64,000 nt of DNA from NCBI GenBank assembly GCA_964455095.1, contig CAYVUV010000191.1, forward strand, positions 40,824 to 104,823, read 5' to 3'. The position numbers and the translations under genes are program-made. This stretch comes from CAYVUV01 sp964455095. Its GTDB lineage: Bacteria; Desulfobacterota; Binatia; HRBIN30; CADEER01. The notes beneath the pieces are model-generated. The model saw only the letters and a program-made list of their open reading frames with translations. It had not been told where the DNA came from and searched no databases. Shown one piece after another: positions 43,482 through 53,061 of this stretch (its first letter is position 1; every line of letters starts with the position of its first letter).

Positions 43482-45830
43482 TTGCCGAACGGACCGCACA
43501 CGGGTGCTCAGGTCTTGCGCCGAGTCCGGCGAAGGGTGCGGTGGGCGGCGGTAGCCGCGGTTGCGCTCCTCGTCGGGCGCGCGCCAGTGCTGGCGGGGAC
43601 GCCCTGCCCTGGCGATTGCAACGACAACCAGGACGTGACGATCGACGAGCTGATCGTTCAGGTCGGTATCGCGCTCGGCCAGCATCCGATCAGTGATTGC
43701 GATAGCGCCGACGCCAACGCGAACCAGCGGCTGGAGATCGACGAGCTGGTGCAGGCGGTCAAGCAGGCGCTCACGCATTGTGGCCAAGTCGCCTTGCCCA
43801 CCGCGACGGAGACGTTGCCGCCGACGCTGACGGCGACTGCTTCGGCGACGCCGACCGTCACACCGACGCGGACCGTCACGCCGACTCGGACCAGCACGGC
43901 GACGCGCCCGCCGAGTCCGACACTGACCGCGACACAGGTGCCGAGCCCGACGATCAGCGCGACGCCATTCGAAGCACTGATCATCGACGGCACCTGTCGC
44001 AGACCCGGATCGACGACGTCACTGGTGCCGTGTGACATGGGGATTTCCATCACCGCGTGGCGCTGCGACGACCGCACCCGCTGCGCGGGCGTGCAGAGCG
44101 CGCGCACCCGCCTGGCCGACAGCGCGATCATGGCCGGCGGCGCCTTCAGCGTGCGGGTCAACAGTGCCCAGGCGGCGAGCGCCCTGCTGCTGATGGAGGT
44201 CGGCGTACAGGGTGCGACCGTGTACCGCGCCATGGATTTTGGCGACGTCGGCGGCGGTCTGGGCGGACGGGGCGCCGGCACGACCACGATCGTGATACCG
44301 GTGGATCCCAGCAGCGAGGCGGCGATCCGCATTCTCGACAACGAGGGGCTCGATCAGTTCACCGACAGCGGGATTCTCGACGTCATCGCCGCGGTGCGAC
44401 TCGCCAACGCCGAGACGTCGTTTACCGGTCTGACTGCCGAAGAGGCAGCCGCTCTCGCCGTGGCGGTGGCCCTGGCGGATCCCAACGTCCTGCTCGTCAT
44501 CCAGCAGAGCCGCTTCACGCCAACACCGAGCGAAACGGCGACCTTCACGCCCACCTCTACGACCACGCCTACCCCGTCGCGCACCGCGACACCGACTCTC
44601 ACCGAGACCCCGGGCGACACGCCGACGCAGACGTCCTCTCCTGTTGATACGAACACGGCGACCCCGACCCGCACCGGTACGGCAACGCCAACGTCGACCC
44701 CGACAAACACCTTCACGGCAACCAGCACCGCGACACTCACCCCAACGCGGACGCGCACCGGTACGGCGACGGCGACACCGACCGCCACGGATACCGGCAC
44801 CGCGACCAGCACGGCGACGCGGACGCCGACTCCGACGCGCACCCCAACCGCGAGCCAGACGCCGACGCGCACTGGAACGGATACGCCGACCGCGACGCCG
44901 ACGCGCACGGCCACGCCGACGCGGACGGAGACCGCAGCCGGCACGCCCACGCGCACCGGTACGAACACGCCCACCGCTACGGTAACGCGCACGGCGACGC
45001 CGACGCGCACTGATACGCCGACCCGCACCCCGACGCGCACCAGCACGCAAACGCCCACCGCGACGGTGACGCGCACCGCGACGCCGACCCGCACCGCCAC
45101 GCCGACGCGGACCGATACCTCGACGCGCACCGCGACCCCGACGCAGACGGCGACGCGCACCGTCACGCCGACCAACACCGCGACGCCGACGCGCACCTTC
45201 ACCAACACGCGCACCGAGACCCCGACGCGTACGCCGACCCGCACGCCGACGAACACGCCGACGCGCACGGTGACCCGCACGGTCACCTTGACGCGCACCG
45301 TGACGCCGACCCGCACGGCGACGCCCACCTCGACGCCCTTTCTGAGCGCTCAGATCGTCACCGACCGCGGGTGCCTCGAGTTCGGCGGGAATCCCGTCTA
45401 CCAGGTCGGCGACGGCATCAGTGTCTTCTATCGCGTCGACGGCGTCAGCAACGGTCAGCCGATCGCGTCGGCAGACGCTCGGATCACCGACATCGCGCCC
45501 GGCGGCAGCGCCACCATCATCGACCTCGGTGCACTGCCGGCCGGCCAGACGTTCGCCCTCAACGGGACCATCTCGCCGCCTCTGGGAGTCGAGACGCTCG
45601 TCCTCGACGCCGAAACGCCGATGTTCGATGCCCAGGCGCAGTGCAGCTTCACCATCGTCGCGGCACCCGGGTGCGCGACGGCCTGCGACTGCCCGACCCC
45701 ACAGTCGTGCAGCGACATGGGGCAGTGCTTCATGGGCGGCGTGCCCGTCTACTGCTGCGATGCCGGCTTCTGCGAGCCGGGCCAGGCCTGCCAGCACACC
45801 ACCGGCGAGTTCAGCAACTGCCCGCCCTGA
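43482..45830 (+). CDS. Exported dockerin-like protein with very long Thr/Pro low-complexity region
   Basis: Up to 782 residues. The start is uncertain: a TTG at 43482 is the longest, and a GTG at 43536 gives a tidy signal peptide (VRWAAVAAVALLVGRAPVLA). A dockerin-like module follows: CPGDCNDNQDVTIDELIVQV and DANANQRLEIDELVQAVKQA. A first linker (about 43795-43972) leads to a globular domain. Then comes a 276-residue TPTRTATPT tract (44511-45340) and a C-terminal Cys-rich domain (CATACDCPTPQSCSDMGQCF). Surface or secreted location is likely; function unknown. Confidence 0.78.
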   Translation: MPNGPHTGAQVLRRVRRRVRWAAVAAVALLVGRAPVLAGTPCPGDCNDNQDVTIDELIVQVGIALGQHPISDCDSADANANQRLEIDELVQAVKQALTHCGQVALPTATETLPPTLTATASATPTVTPTRTVTPTRTSTATRPPSPTLTATQVPSPTISATPFEALIIDGTCRRPGSTTSLVPCDMGISITAWRCDDRTRCAGVQSARTRLADSAIMAGGAFSVRVNSAQAASALLLMEVGVQGATVYRAMDFGDVGGGLGGRGAGTTTIVIPVDPSSEAAIRILDNEGLDQFTDSGILDVIAAVRLANAETSFTGLTAEEAAALAVAVALADPNVLLVIQQSRFTPTPSETATFTPTSTTTPTPSRTATPTLTETPGDTPTQTSSPVDTNTATPTRTGTATPTSTPTNTFTATSTATLTPTRTRTGTATATPTATDTGTATSTATRTPTPTRTPTASQTPTRTGTDTPTATPTRTATPTRTETAAGTPTRTGTNTPTATVTRTATPTRTDTPTRTPTRTSTQTPTATVTRTATPTRTATPTRTDTSTRTATPTQTATRTVTPTNTATPTRTFTNTRTETPTRTPTRTPTNTPTRTVTRTVTLTRTVTPTRTATPTSTPFLSAQIVTDRGCLEFGGNPVYQVGDGISVFYRVDGVSNGQPIASADARITDIAPGGSATIIDLGALPAGQTFALNGTISPPLGVETLVLDAETPMFDAQAQCSFTIVAAPGCATACDCPTPQSCSDMGQCFMGGVPVYCCDAGFCEPGQACQHTTGEFSNCPP
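44511..45340 (+). repeat. Low-complexity ACG/CCG tract encoding Thr-Pro-Arg repeats
   Basis: About 830 bp made of repeated ACG, CCG and CGC codons in 6- and 12-bp units, coding a TPTRTATPT tract. It is interrupted by small variations, so it is not an exact microsatellite. Slippage and copy-number variation are expected. Confidence 0.7.
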
Positions 45831-45848
45831 GCGCGGCGCGCCGCTGAT

Positions 45849-47765
45849 TCAAGCGCCGCGCTTGTCCGTGCGCGCCGCCCACTCCGCCATGCTGGCGACG
45901 ACGGCGATCAGCTCGGCCGGTTCGATCGGCTTCGGCACGTGCATCTGAAACCCGGCCGAGAGCACCTGCAGCCGATCTTCGACCCGAGCGTAGGCCGTCA
46001 GCGCGAGCGCGGGAACGCGGCCACCCGCGGCCGGAGTGCGGGCGCGCACGCTGCGGATGAACTCGTAACCGTCCTCGTGCGGCATGCCGATGTCGGAGAT
46101 GATCACGTCGGGCGGCGCTTCGTCCAGGAGAACGATCGCGTCGTGTACCGAGAGCGCGGTGCGCACGACGGCGCCTTGCTGCTCGAGCAGCACGCGGATC
46201 GTCTCCAGGGTGTCCGCGTCGTCGTCGACCGCCAGCACGCGCAGCCCGGCGAGAGTGGCCAACGTCGGCGGCGTGCGCGATGTGTCCGCCGTCGGGTGGG
46301 GCCGCTCGCCGGGCGCCGGCGCCAGCGGCGAGATCGGCAGCTCGACCATGAAAGTCGAACCCTTTCCCTCGCCCGGGCTCTCGACCCGAATGCGCCCGCC
46401 GTGCAGCTCGACGAGATGGCGCACGATCGCCAGCCCGAGGCCGAGCCCACCGTGGGCGCGCGTGGTCGAGCTGTCCGCCTGACGAAAGCGGTCGAAGACG
46501 TAGGGCAGGAATTCGCTGGCGATGCCCTGACCCGTGTCGCTGACGGTGATCTCGACGTGCGAGTTGATGCGCTGGAGCAGCACCTGAACCTGGCCGCCCT
46601 TGGGCGTGAATTTGACCGCATTGGAGAGCAGGTTCCAGATGATCTGCGTGAGCCGCTCCGGGTCCCCGGAGACAGCGCCGGCGCGCGGGTCGATGACCGT
46701 GCGCAGGCGCACGGCTTTCAGCTCGGCCGTCGGCCGCACGGAATCGATCGCCGACTCGATCACCGGGGCGATCTCGACCTGACGCACGTCGAGGCGCAGC
46801 TTGCCGGTGATGATGCGCGAGACGTCGAGAAGGTCCTCGATCAATTGCGCCTGCGACTTGGCGTTGCGCTCGATGATCTCGGCCGCGCGCGTCGCGGCGG
46901 GATCGAGCTGGCCGCTGCGCAACATCCGGGCCCAGGCCAGGATGGGCGTCAGCGGCGTGCGCAGCTCGTGCGAGACGACCGCCAGAAACTCGTCCTTGGC
47001 GCGATTCGCCGTCTCGGCCGTGTGGCGGGCGTGTTCGAGGGCGGTATCGCGCCCCTGGATCTGGCCGAGCATTTCGTTGAACGTATCGACCAACAAGCCG
47101 AGCTCGTCGGTGCTCGAGCGCGTGGCGCGGACGGCGTAGTCCTTTTCGGTCGAGACGATCTTGGCCTTCTCGACGAGGTCCATGATCGGTTCGGAGATGA
47201 CCTGTTGCAGGCGCGACAACACCGGCAGCGCGGCGGCGAGGGAGACGAGGAAGACGATCAGGACGATGCCGCCATAGCGCAGCAACAGCTGGCGCAGCTC
47301 GGCGAGATCGGAGAGCAGGCGAACGCTGCCGATGCGCTCGCCGTCGACGACGATATCCTGAAAGACCACCAGCGCGTCGCGCAGGAATTGGTGCCCGTCT
47401 CGGTCGGCTGGCGCGACCGACTCGGCCAACACCTCGGCGGGCGCGCGCGTGTCGCGGACGTAGGCGGCGAAACGGCTGCCGTCGGGGCGGTAGATGCCCG
47501 CGGCGACGATGTGGGGATTGGCGCGCAACCCCTCGAGCGTCTGTTCCGCGGCGGCGCGGTCGTTGAACAGCAACGCCGAGGCGCTGTTGTAGCCGATGAT
47601 GTCCGCCTCCGTCGAGGTGTTGTGCACGAGATCCTGCCGGAAGCTGATCACTTCGAAGGCGAGAAAGGCCAGCGAGGCCAACAGCAACGCCAGTCCGCTG
47701 GTGGCGAGGTAGACCAGCGTGAGCTTGCGGCGGATGGGCAGGTCGCGAAAACGTCGGGCTGCCAT
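45849..47765 (-). CDS. Hybrid histidine kinase with CHASE8-like periplasmic sensor
   Basis: 638 residues. Two membrane helices (about 17-37 and 163-182) flank a periplasmic domain with FRQDLVHNTSTEADIIGYNS and SASALLFNDRAAAEQTLEGL, which resembles the CHASE8 sensor of YfiN. A HAMP follows (about 185-240), then HisKA with His266 (VVSHELRTPL), HATPase (N box WNLLSNAVKFTP, G boxes DTGQGIA and GGLGLGLAIV) and a REC domain with the phospho-acceptor Asp558 (VIISDIGMP). It starts 2 bp after the YfiR gene, downstream of a TonB receptor. No separate regulator follows, so output may pass through an Hpt protein elsewhere. Confidence 0.9.
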   Translation of the reverse strand: MAARRFRDLPIRRKLTLVYLATSGLALLLASLAFLAFEVISFRQDLVHNTSTEADIIGYNSASALLFNDRAAAEQTLEGLRANPHIVAAGIYRPDGSRFAAYVRDTRAPAEVLAESVAPADRDGHQFLRDALVVFQDIVVDGERIGSVRLLSDLAELRQLLLRYGGIVLIVFLVSLAAALPVLSRLQQVISEPIMDLVEKAKIVSTEKDYAVRATRSSTDELGLLVDTFNEMLGQIQGRDTALEHARHTAETANRAKDEFLAVVSHELRTPLTPILAWARMLRSGQLDPAATRAAEIIERNAKSQAQLIEDLLDVSRIITGKLRLDVRQVEIAPVIESAIDSVRPTAELKAVRLRTVIDPRAGAVSGDPERLTQIIWNLLSNAVKFTPKGGQVQVLLQRINSHVEITVSDTGQGIASEFLPYVFDRFRQADSSTTRAHGGLGLGLAIVRHLVELHGGRIRVESPGEGKGSTFMVELPISPLAPAPGERPHPTADTSRTPPTLATLAGLRVLAVDDDADTLETIRVLLEQQGAVVRTALSVHDAIVLLDEAPPDVIISDIGMPHEDGYEFIRSVRARTPAAGGRVPALALTAYARVEDRLQVLSAGFQMHVPKPIEPAELIAVVASMAEWAARTDKRGA

Positions 47766-47767
47766 GC

Positions 47768-48343
47768 TCAGGGCTCTTCGGGCGACCCGATGACTTCGAC
47801 CGCCAGCTTGAGCAGCTGCGAGCTGATCTTCAACCTGGCGCGCTCGGCGGCTTGATTGTTGACGATGAAGCGCACCTTGGTCTGCTCCATCTTGAAGCTG
47901 ATGATGGCGCCCGCCTGTGCGGCGGTTTCGCGTCCGCCGATGGTGAGCGTGCTGCGGCCCTCGAGCGCGTGCAGCACCTCCGGCATTTGCGTCTCCCAGG
48001 TCTCATCGATGAAGAGGATGTGGCAGCGCTCGGCCGCCTCGAGACTGGCCAGGCTGCCGACGCCCAGCGCGCGCTCGTGCAACGTCTTGTCGCCGATGGT
48101 GCGGCGCAGGGTTTGCGCGAACGTCTCGTTGCCGAGCACGCAGATGGAAATGTCCGCATTCTCGGGGAAGGCGTTGGGCGGCCACTCGACGAACTTGCCG
48201 AAGTTGAAGACGAACGCCGCCTTGACCTCCGCCTCCGAAGCGCTGAGCGTCGCGGCGGCCGCGGGCACGACGGGCAGGCAGAAGAGGAGGACAAGTAGCG
48301 CGCCGGCGAATCGCCGGCGCGCCATGTGCACAGCGTCTACCAT
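47768..48343 (-). CDS. YfiR-family (DUF4154) periplasmic protein
   Basis: 191 residues. Signal peptide: MARRRFAGALLVLLFCLPVV. The DUF4154 signature is SEAEVKAAFVFNFGKFVEWP, followed by ISICVLGNETFAQTLRRTIG and CHILFIDETW. In YfiBNR systems YfiR inhibits the CHASE8-containing YfiN from the periplasm. The start overlaps the end of the TonB receptor by 7 bp (an ATG at 48325 is an alternative), and the kinase starts 2 bp after its stop. This gene order suggests that it relays a receptor signal to the kinase. Confidence 0.9.
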   Translation of the reverse strand: MVDAVHMARRRFAGALLVLLFCLPVVPAAAATLSASEAEVKAAFVFNFGKFVEWPPNAFPENADISICVLGNETFAQTLRRTIGDKTLHERALGVGSLASLEAAERCHILFIDETWETQMPEVLHALEGRSTLTIGGRETAAQAGAIISFKMEQTKVRFIVNNQAAERARLKISSQLLKLAVEVIGSPEEP

Positions 48344-50358
48344 TCCCACCTGACCTGTCCGTACCCGCCGCGCGGCACTTCCGTACCCGGTGTGAACTCG
48401 CGGTGGTATGGCTGCCAGAGATTCTGACCGACGGCGGCGATCTCGAGGTGGTCGGTGATCTTTTTCGCCAGGCGCACGTCGAACGTGACGTACGAGGGAA
48501 TGCGCTGCCCGGAGACACGGATGCTGTCGACGTAGCGGAAGACGGTGTCGAACTGCACCCGCCACGGCGCGTCGATCGACGACCTGGCCGTCACCTGGTT
48601 CTGTGGGCTCGCCTTCTCGGCCGCCGCTTGGGATGTGTCGCCACTGCCGGCGTCGGCGTGCAGCTGGATCAGCAGATAGGAGTAGGAGGCGCTGAGCCGC
48701 CACCACCGGGTGAGGATCGACGTCGCGGCCAACTCGACCCCGTACGAGTCGCCGTGCAAGCGGTTGTCGAATTTCAGCGGCAGGACGAGATGGGGAAGCG
48801 GCGGCGTGTTTTCGGCGAAGGTGTCCTTCGGCTCGAGCGAGAGCAGGTGGTGGAATTCGTTGTAGAAGGTGGTGAGGTCGAGAAAGAGCTGATCGATCGG
48901 TTGCACCCGATAGCCGAGCTGGTAGGCGAGGATCGACTCGGACTTGAAGTTGCGGTTGCGGGCGATGCGCGGGTACAGGCACGGACTGCCGGCGGGCAGG
49001 CAAACATCGAAGTCCGGACGTCGCCCGTTCACCGGCGCTGCGGTCAAGAACAGATCGTGCTCGAGTCGGCTCGGCGTACGCACGGCGCGCGAGATCGATC
49101 CCCACAGCGAATGGCCCGCCGCCGGCACCCAGAGCAGTGAGCCGCTTGGCTGATACTCGAAGCCGCTGTAGTCGTTGTGCTCGAACTTCGAGCCGAAGGT
49201 CAGGCGCAACCGATCGGGCAGCAACCACACGTCGTCCTGAACGAACCCGCTGACCAGGTGCAGTGTCTTGGCGGCAGGGTCGAACTCCACCGTCGGCACC
49301 GCGTGCGTCGTGTCGCTGCTGAGGCGGTAGTCGAGCCCCCAGAGGATTTCCTGGCGCCACGGCAGGGCGAAGCGGTGCTGAATGTCGAGGTCGAAGGTGT
49401 TGCGCTCCTCGGTGAAGTTCGCCTCGCGGCGGAACGTCTGGTCGTAATACATCTGCGCCGTGACGTCCGAGGTGTCGCTCAGGTCGTGTGTCCAACGGCC
49501 GAGCAGGTTGCCGCCGGAAACGTCGGCGTGCTTCTGGCGGACTTCGAAGAACGGCGGCTCGTAGCGCGCGATGCCGACGCTCTCGCCGATCTTGCCATCG
49601 TAGATATCGCCCTGCAGCGTCAGGCGGTCGGTCGTTGCCGCGTCCCAATCGAGCCGGAAGCCGCCGCGCCCCATGTGCCAATCGTCGAAGTCCTTGACCC
49701 CGCGGGCGAGATAGGCGGAGCGGTAGAAGTACTTGCCGTACAGGCGGTAGAAGAGGTTCTTGCCCAGCTTGCCGCCGTAGCGCACGGTCCCGAAGCCGCG
49801 CTCTTCGCTGCCGCCGCCGCCGCTAACCAGCGCGCCCTGCGTGTCTTTGGCGCTCTTGGTGACGATGTTGATCACACCGTTGACGGCGTTAGCGCCCCAG
49901 AGCGTGCCGCCGGGTCCGCGGATGACCTCGATGCGCTCGATGTCGTCCATCGCCGTGTCCTGCACGTTCCAGTAGGTGCCGGCGAACAGCGGCGTGTAGA
50001 CGCTGCGCCCGTCCATCAGCACGAGCACCGATCGCGTCAGCGAGCTGGCGAAGCCGCGCACACCGATGGCCCAGGTATTGGCGGTCTGCCGCGCGACCTG
50101 TACGCCCGGCGCCAGGCGCAGGGCGTCCGGAATGGTGGTGACGCCCGCGCGCCGGATGTCTTCTTGCGTAATGACGTACACCGCTGAGCTCGCCAGCGCG
50201 CGCGACTCCGGACGGCGCGAGGGCAACGTCACCTCGACGTTCATCAGCTCTTCCAAGCTGAGCTCGGTGAGATCACCGGAAGACGCGCTGGCGGTCACGG
50301 CGAGCGCTAGCGCAAACGCTACCGTGCAGAGTCTGCCCATCAGGCGATCGTCGGCCAT
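48337..50358 (-). CDS. TonB-dependent outer-membrane receptor
   Basis: 673 residues from the ATG at 50358 (GGAGTC upstream). The signal peptide is MGRLCTVAFALALAVTASAS. A leading LTELSLEELMNVEVT segment, seen in receptors linked to DUF4154, precedes the plug: YVITQEDIRRAGVTTIPDAL, then VLVLMDGRSVYTPL and ERIEVIRGPGGTLWGANAVN. The remainder is a 22-strand-type barrel ending in an aromatic residue (VRWEW). The ligand is unknown. It is the first gene of the receptor-YfiR-kinase operon. Confidence 0.92.
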   Translation of the reverse strand: MADDRLMGRLCTVAFALALAVTASASSGDLTELSLEELMNVEVTLPSRRPESRALASSAVYVITQEDIRRAGVTTIPDALRLAPGVQVARQTANTWAIGVRGFASSLTRSVLVLMDGRSVYTPLFAGTYWNVQDTAMDDIERIEVIRGPGGTLWGANAVNGVINIVTKSAKDTQGALVSGGGGSEERGFGTVRYGGKLGKNLFYRLYGKYFYRSAYLARGVKDFDDWHMGRGGFRLDWDAATTDRLTLQGDIYDGKIGESVGIARYEPPFFEVRQKHADVSGGNLLGRWTHDLSDTSDVTAQMYYDQTFRREANFTEERNTFDLDIQHRFALPWRQEILWGLDYRLSSDTTHAVPTVEFDPAAKTLHLVSGFVQDDVWLLPDRLRLTFGSKFEHNDYSGFEYQPSGSLLWVPAAGHSLWGSISRAVRTPSRLEHDLFLTAAPVNGRRPDFDVCLPAGSPCLYPRIARNRNFKSESILAYQLGYRVQPIDQLFLDLTTFYNEFHHLLSLEPKDTFAENTPPLPHLVLPLKFDNRLHGDSYGVELAATSILTRWWRLSASYSYLLIQLHADAGSGDTSQAAAEKASPQNQVTARSSIDAPWRVQFDTVFRYVDSIRVSGQRIPSYVTFDVRLAKKITDHLEIAAVGQNLWQPYHREFTPGTEVPRGGYGQVRWEW

Positions 50359-50577
50359 TTCTGACTCCGTTCGATGCTTAGGTGTCATTTTCGCAAGGCG
50401 ATTTTCAAGAAAAACCGCGCGCCACCCGCAACAAAATGACGACCTCTCCACTGTGGCAGGTAGAACTTACAAATCCACCGGTAGTGACGTCTCGGTCGCG
50501 CAGCAACCGCATTGATCAAACGGCGCTTCTGGCACGGCAACGATCTTGCGAAGACCCCGCTTCCACAGGAGGAAGAC

Positions 50578-50856
50578 ATGCCCACGACAAGACGCACCAC
50601 GGCGAAACGCACTACCACCAAACGCACCAAGAGCAAGCGGGCCGCTGGCTCGAGCGCCAAGCGCTATGGGCCAAAGGCGAGCGAGAAGGTCGAGAAGGCC
50701 GTGCACGAGATGAAGCGCGGGACGCTGCGCTCGGGCGGCTCGGGCAAGAAGGTCACCAGCCGCAAGCAGGCAATCGCCATTGGATTGAGCGAGGCGCGCC
50801 GCGCCGGCGGCAAGGTGCCGGAACCGCCTGCTACGTCGCGAAGGAAGAAGTCATGA
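50578..50856 (+). CDS. DUF6496 small basic protein
   Basis: 92 residues. AGGAGGAAGAC precedes the ATG at 50578. A Lys/Arg/Thr-rich N-terminus is followed by the conserved KRYGPKASEKVEKAVHEMKR and SRKQAIAIGLSEARRAGGKV, matching DUF6496. The strongly basic composition suggests nucleic-acid binding, but the function is unknown. It overlaps the next gene by 4 bp. Confidence 0.85.
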   Translation: MPTTRRTTAKRTTTKRTKSKRAAGSSAKRYGPKASEKVEKAVHEMKRGTLRSGGSGKKVTSRKQAIAIGLSEARRAGGKVPEPPATSRRKKS

Positions 50857-51086
50857 AGGTCCAGTCCGACATGGTGCACGCCCAATTGGCAGCCCTGGGC
50901 CCCGAGTTCAACGTCCGCGTCGGCGAGGACTCGCTCGAGGTCAAGGGAAGTGTGGAGCTCGGCTGGGAGGTGCTGCAAGGCGACGTGGCCGGTCCGTGCC
51001 CCTATCGCTACGAAACACTGGACGAGCTCGCTTTCGTGCTCATCAATTTGAGCCTGACGCTGCGCGGCGATGTCGCCGGCGCGTGA
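50853..51086 (+). CDS. Hypothetical protein, acidic
   Basis: 77 residues, not recognised. It starts MKVQSDMVHAQLAALGPEFN and carries a short beta-rich centre (SLEVKGSVELGWEVLQGDVA). The ATGA overlap with the DUF6496 stop indicates translational coupling. An acidic partner for a basic protein is one inference. Confidence 0.65.
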   Translation: MKVQSDMVHAQLAALGPEFNVRVGEDSLEVKGSVELGWEVLQGDVAGPCPYRYETLDELAFVLINLSLTLRGDVAGA

Positions 51087-51474
51087 TTCCAGCAGTCGCG
51101 CCACGTCCGTGGCGGCCAGGCGGCGCCCGGGCGCACGAAGGTAGAATCTGCGCCAGGGCCGCCCGCGCTGGCCCCGCTTCCCAAGTTTTACAGGCATGGC
51201 TTACACCGTCCGCCGCGTGGCCCGCGTCGCGGTGCGTGCGGGTCAATCGTTGGCCTCTGGCCTCGCGCTTGCTGAGACTTCGCGCGCATGCACCACAGCA
51301 ATCGCTGGCGACTCGCTGAGGTCCGCCAACGCGCGCAGCCGCGCCAATTCGAGCGCGAGCTCGAGTCAGATGGGCACGGCGGCGTTGCGCGCGTGACCGC
51401 GCCGCACACCAAGCGCGACATCTGACGAACCCGGTAGTCGACGACCTGGTGCCACCCGACAGAAACGAGGGCCA
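51087..51474. other. Intergenic region without recognised genes
   Basis: 388 bp. No frame shows convincing coding character, and no tRNA, terminator or repeat is seen. GAAACGAGG near its end may be a weak ribosome-binding site for the next gene. Confidence 0.5.
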
Positions 51475-53049
51475 ATGGCCGACACGACCAACGGACCAAT
51501 CTGGAACGCCGGCGTCCGCCGGGACCCCGCAACCTCCCTCAGCGGGACAGTCGAAGTCGACGTCGCGGTTATCGGCGGGGGCATTGCTGGACTGACCACG
51601 GCGCTGCTCATTGCCAGCGAAGGGCAACGCGTGGCGCTCCTCGAAGCCGATCGCTTTGGCAACGGCACGAGCGGCGCGACGTCTGCTCATGTCACGGCCG
51701 TTCCCGACATCGGCTATACTGCGGTGCGGTCACGCTGCGGCGTCGATGCGGGCAAGCGTTACGTCGCCGAGCTGAACGCGGCAGTGGACCTCATGGACGC
51801 GTTGGCGACCGCGCAACAGGTCAACTGCGGCTGGACGCGCGTGCCGGCCTACTGGTTCGCCGAAGATCAAAAGGGCCTGCTACGGTTGGAAGAAGAACTG
51901 CAAGCCGCCCACCAGCTCGGGCAGCCGTGCGGGCTGGTGTCGCAGGTTCCGTTGCCGTGGCATACGGCCGGCGGCCTCGTCGTTCTCGAACAGGCGCTGT
52001 TTCACCCGCTGCGGTATTTGATCGCGCTGGCGCGGCTGGCGCGGGCGCGCGGCGCAACGTTGTTCGAACAGTCGCCGGTGGTCTCGTGGGAGGAAACCAA
52101 AGACGGCGTGATCGTCCGCACTGCAAGCGCCGAGGTGCGCGCCGGCGCGCTCGTCCTCGCCACGCACACCCCGCTCGGTTTCAACCTGGTGCAAACCGAG
52201 CTGGTGCCGATGCAGTCGTACATCCTGGCATTGGAACTGCCGCGCGCGTTGCCGGCGGCGTTGTTCTGGGACACGGCCGATCCGTACCACTATCTGCGTG
52301 CGTACCAGGACGGCGGCCGCTCCATCGTTCTACTCGGCGGTGCCGATCACAAGACCGGGCACGCGGCCGACCCCCAGGCACACTACGCGCAGCTCGCCGA
52401 ATATGCCCGCACGCGCTTCGCGAGCTCCAGCGCTGTCGGGTGGTGGTCTGCCCAACTGTACGAACCGGCCGACGGCTTACCCTACATCGGGCGCTCGCCC
52501 ATGGCCCAGCACGTTTTCATCGCGACGGGTTTCTCCGGCGTCGGCCTGGCGCAAGGGACGATGGCGGCGATGGAGATCGCGGCCTTGTTGCGCGGCGAGG
52601 AGCGCGACATGCCGTGGAAGGCCACGCGTCTGTCGCTCGCGGCTGCGCCGCGCTTCATGGTGTCGAGTCTCGATGTCGCAGCACGGTGGATGGGCGACCG
52701 GATTGCGGCGACGGAAGGTGGCTCGCCCGACGATCTCCCCGCCGGCCAGGGGCGCCTCATGCGTCTCGAAGGCCATCGACGCGCCGTCTATCGCGACGAC
52801 GAGGGGCGGCTGCACGTGCTGTCCCCCGTGTGCACGCATGTCGGCTGTTTGGTGCGCTGGAACGGGAGTGCGCGCACGTGGGATTGCCCCTGTCACGGGG
52901 CACGCTATGCGCCCACCGGGGAGGTGCTCGAAGGTCCGGCCCTGCGCGCGCTCGCGCGCATCGAATCGCCGCAGAGCGCGCCGTACGCCGGCGCCCCGCC
53001 AATCACGCCCGATGCAGACGCCCAACGCCTCGACACCGACAAGGGCTGA
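51475..53049 (+). CDS. FAD-dependent oxidoreductase with C-terminal Rieske domain
   Basis: 524 residues. The N-terminal FAD motif is VDVAVIGGGIAGLTTALLIA in a DAO-type fold, continuing with LLEADRFGNGTSGATSAHVT. The C-terminal about 100 residues are a Rieske [2Fe-2S] domain with ligands in CTHVGC and CPCHGARY. The protein belongs to the glycine/D-amino-acid-oxidase-like Rieske group (YhfW-like); the substrate is unknown. It ends 12 bp before an F420-type gene on the same strand and is probably co-transcribed. Confidence 0.9.
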   Translation: MADTTNGPIWNAGVRRDPATSLSGTVEVDVAVIGGGIAGLTTALLIASEGQRVALLEADRFGNGTSGATSAHVTAVPDIGYTAVRSRCGVDAGKRYVAELNAAVDLMDALATAQQVNCGWTRVPAYWFAEDQKGLLRLEEELQAAHQLGQPCGLVSQVPLPWHTAGGLVVLEQALFHPLRYLIALARLARARGATLFEQSPVVSWEETKDGVIVRTASAEVRAGALVLATHTPLGFNLVQTELVPMQSYILALELPRALPAALFWDTADPYHYLRAYQDGGRSIVLLGGADHKTGHAADPQAHYAQLAEYARTRFASSSAVGWWSAQLYEPADGLPYIGRSPMAQHVFIATGFSGVGLAQGTMAAMEIAALLRGEERDMPWKATRLSLAAAPRFMVSSLDVAARWMGDRIAATEGGSPDDLPAGQGRLMRLEGHRRAVYRDDEGRLHVLSPVCTHVGCLVRWNGSARTWDCPCHGARYAPTGEVLEGPALRALARIESPQSAPYAGAPPITPDADAQRLDTDKG

Positions 53050-53061
53050 CGGAGGACATTC

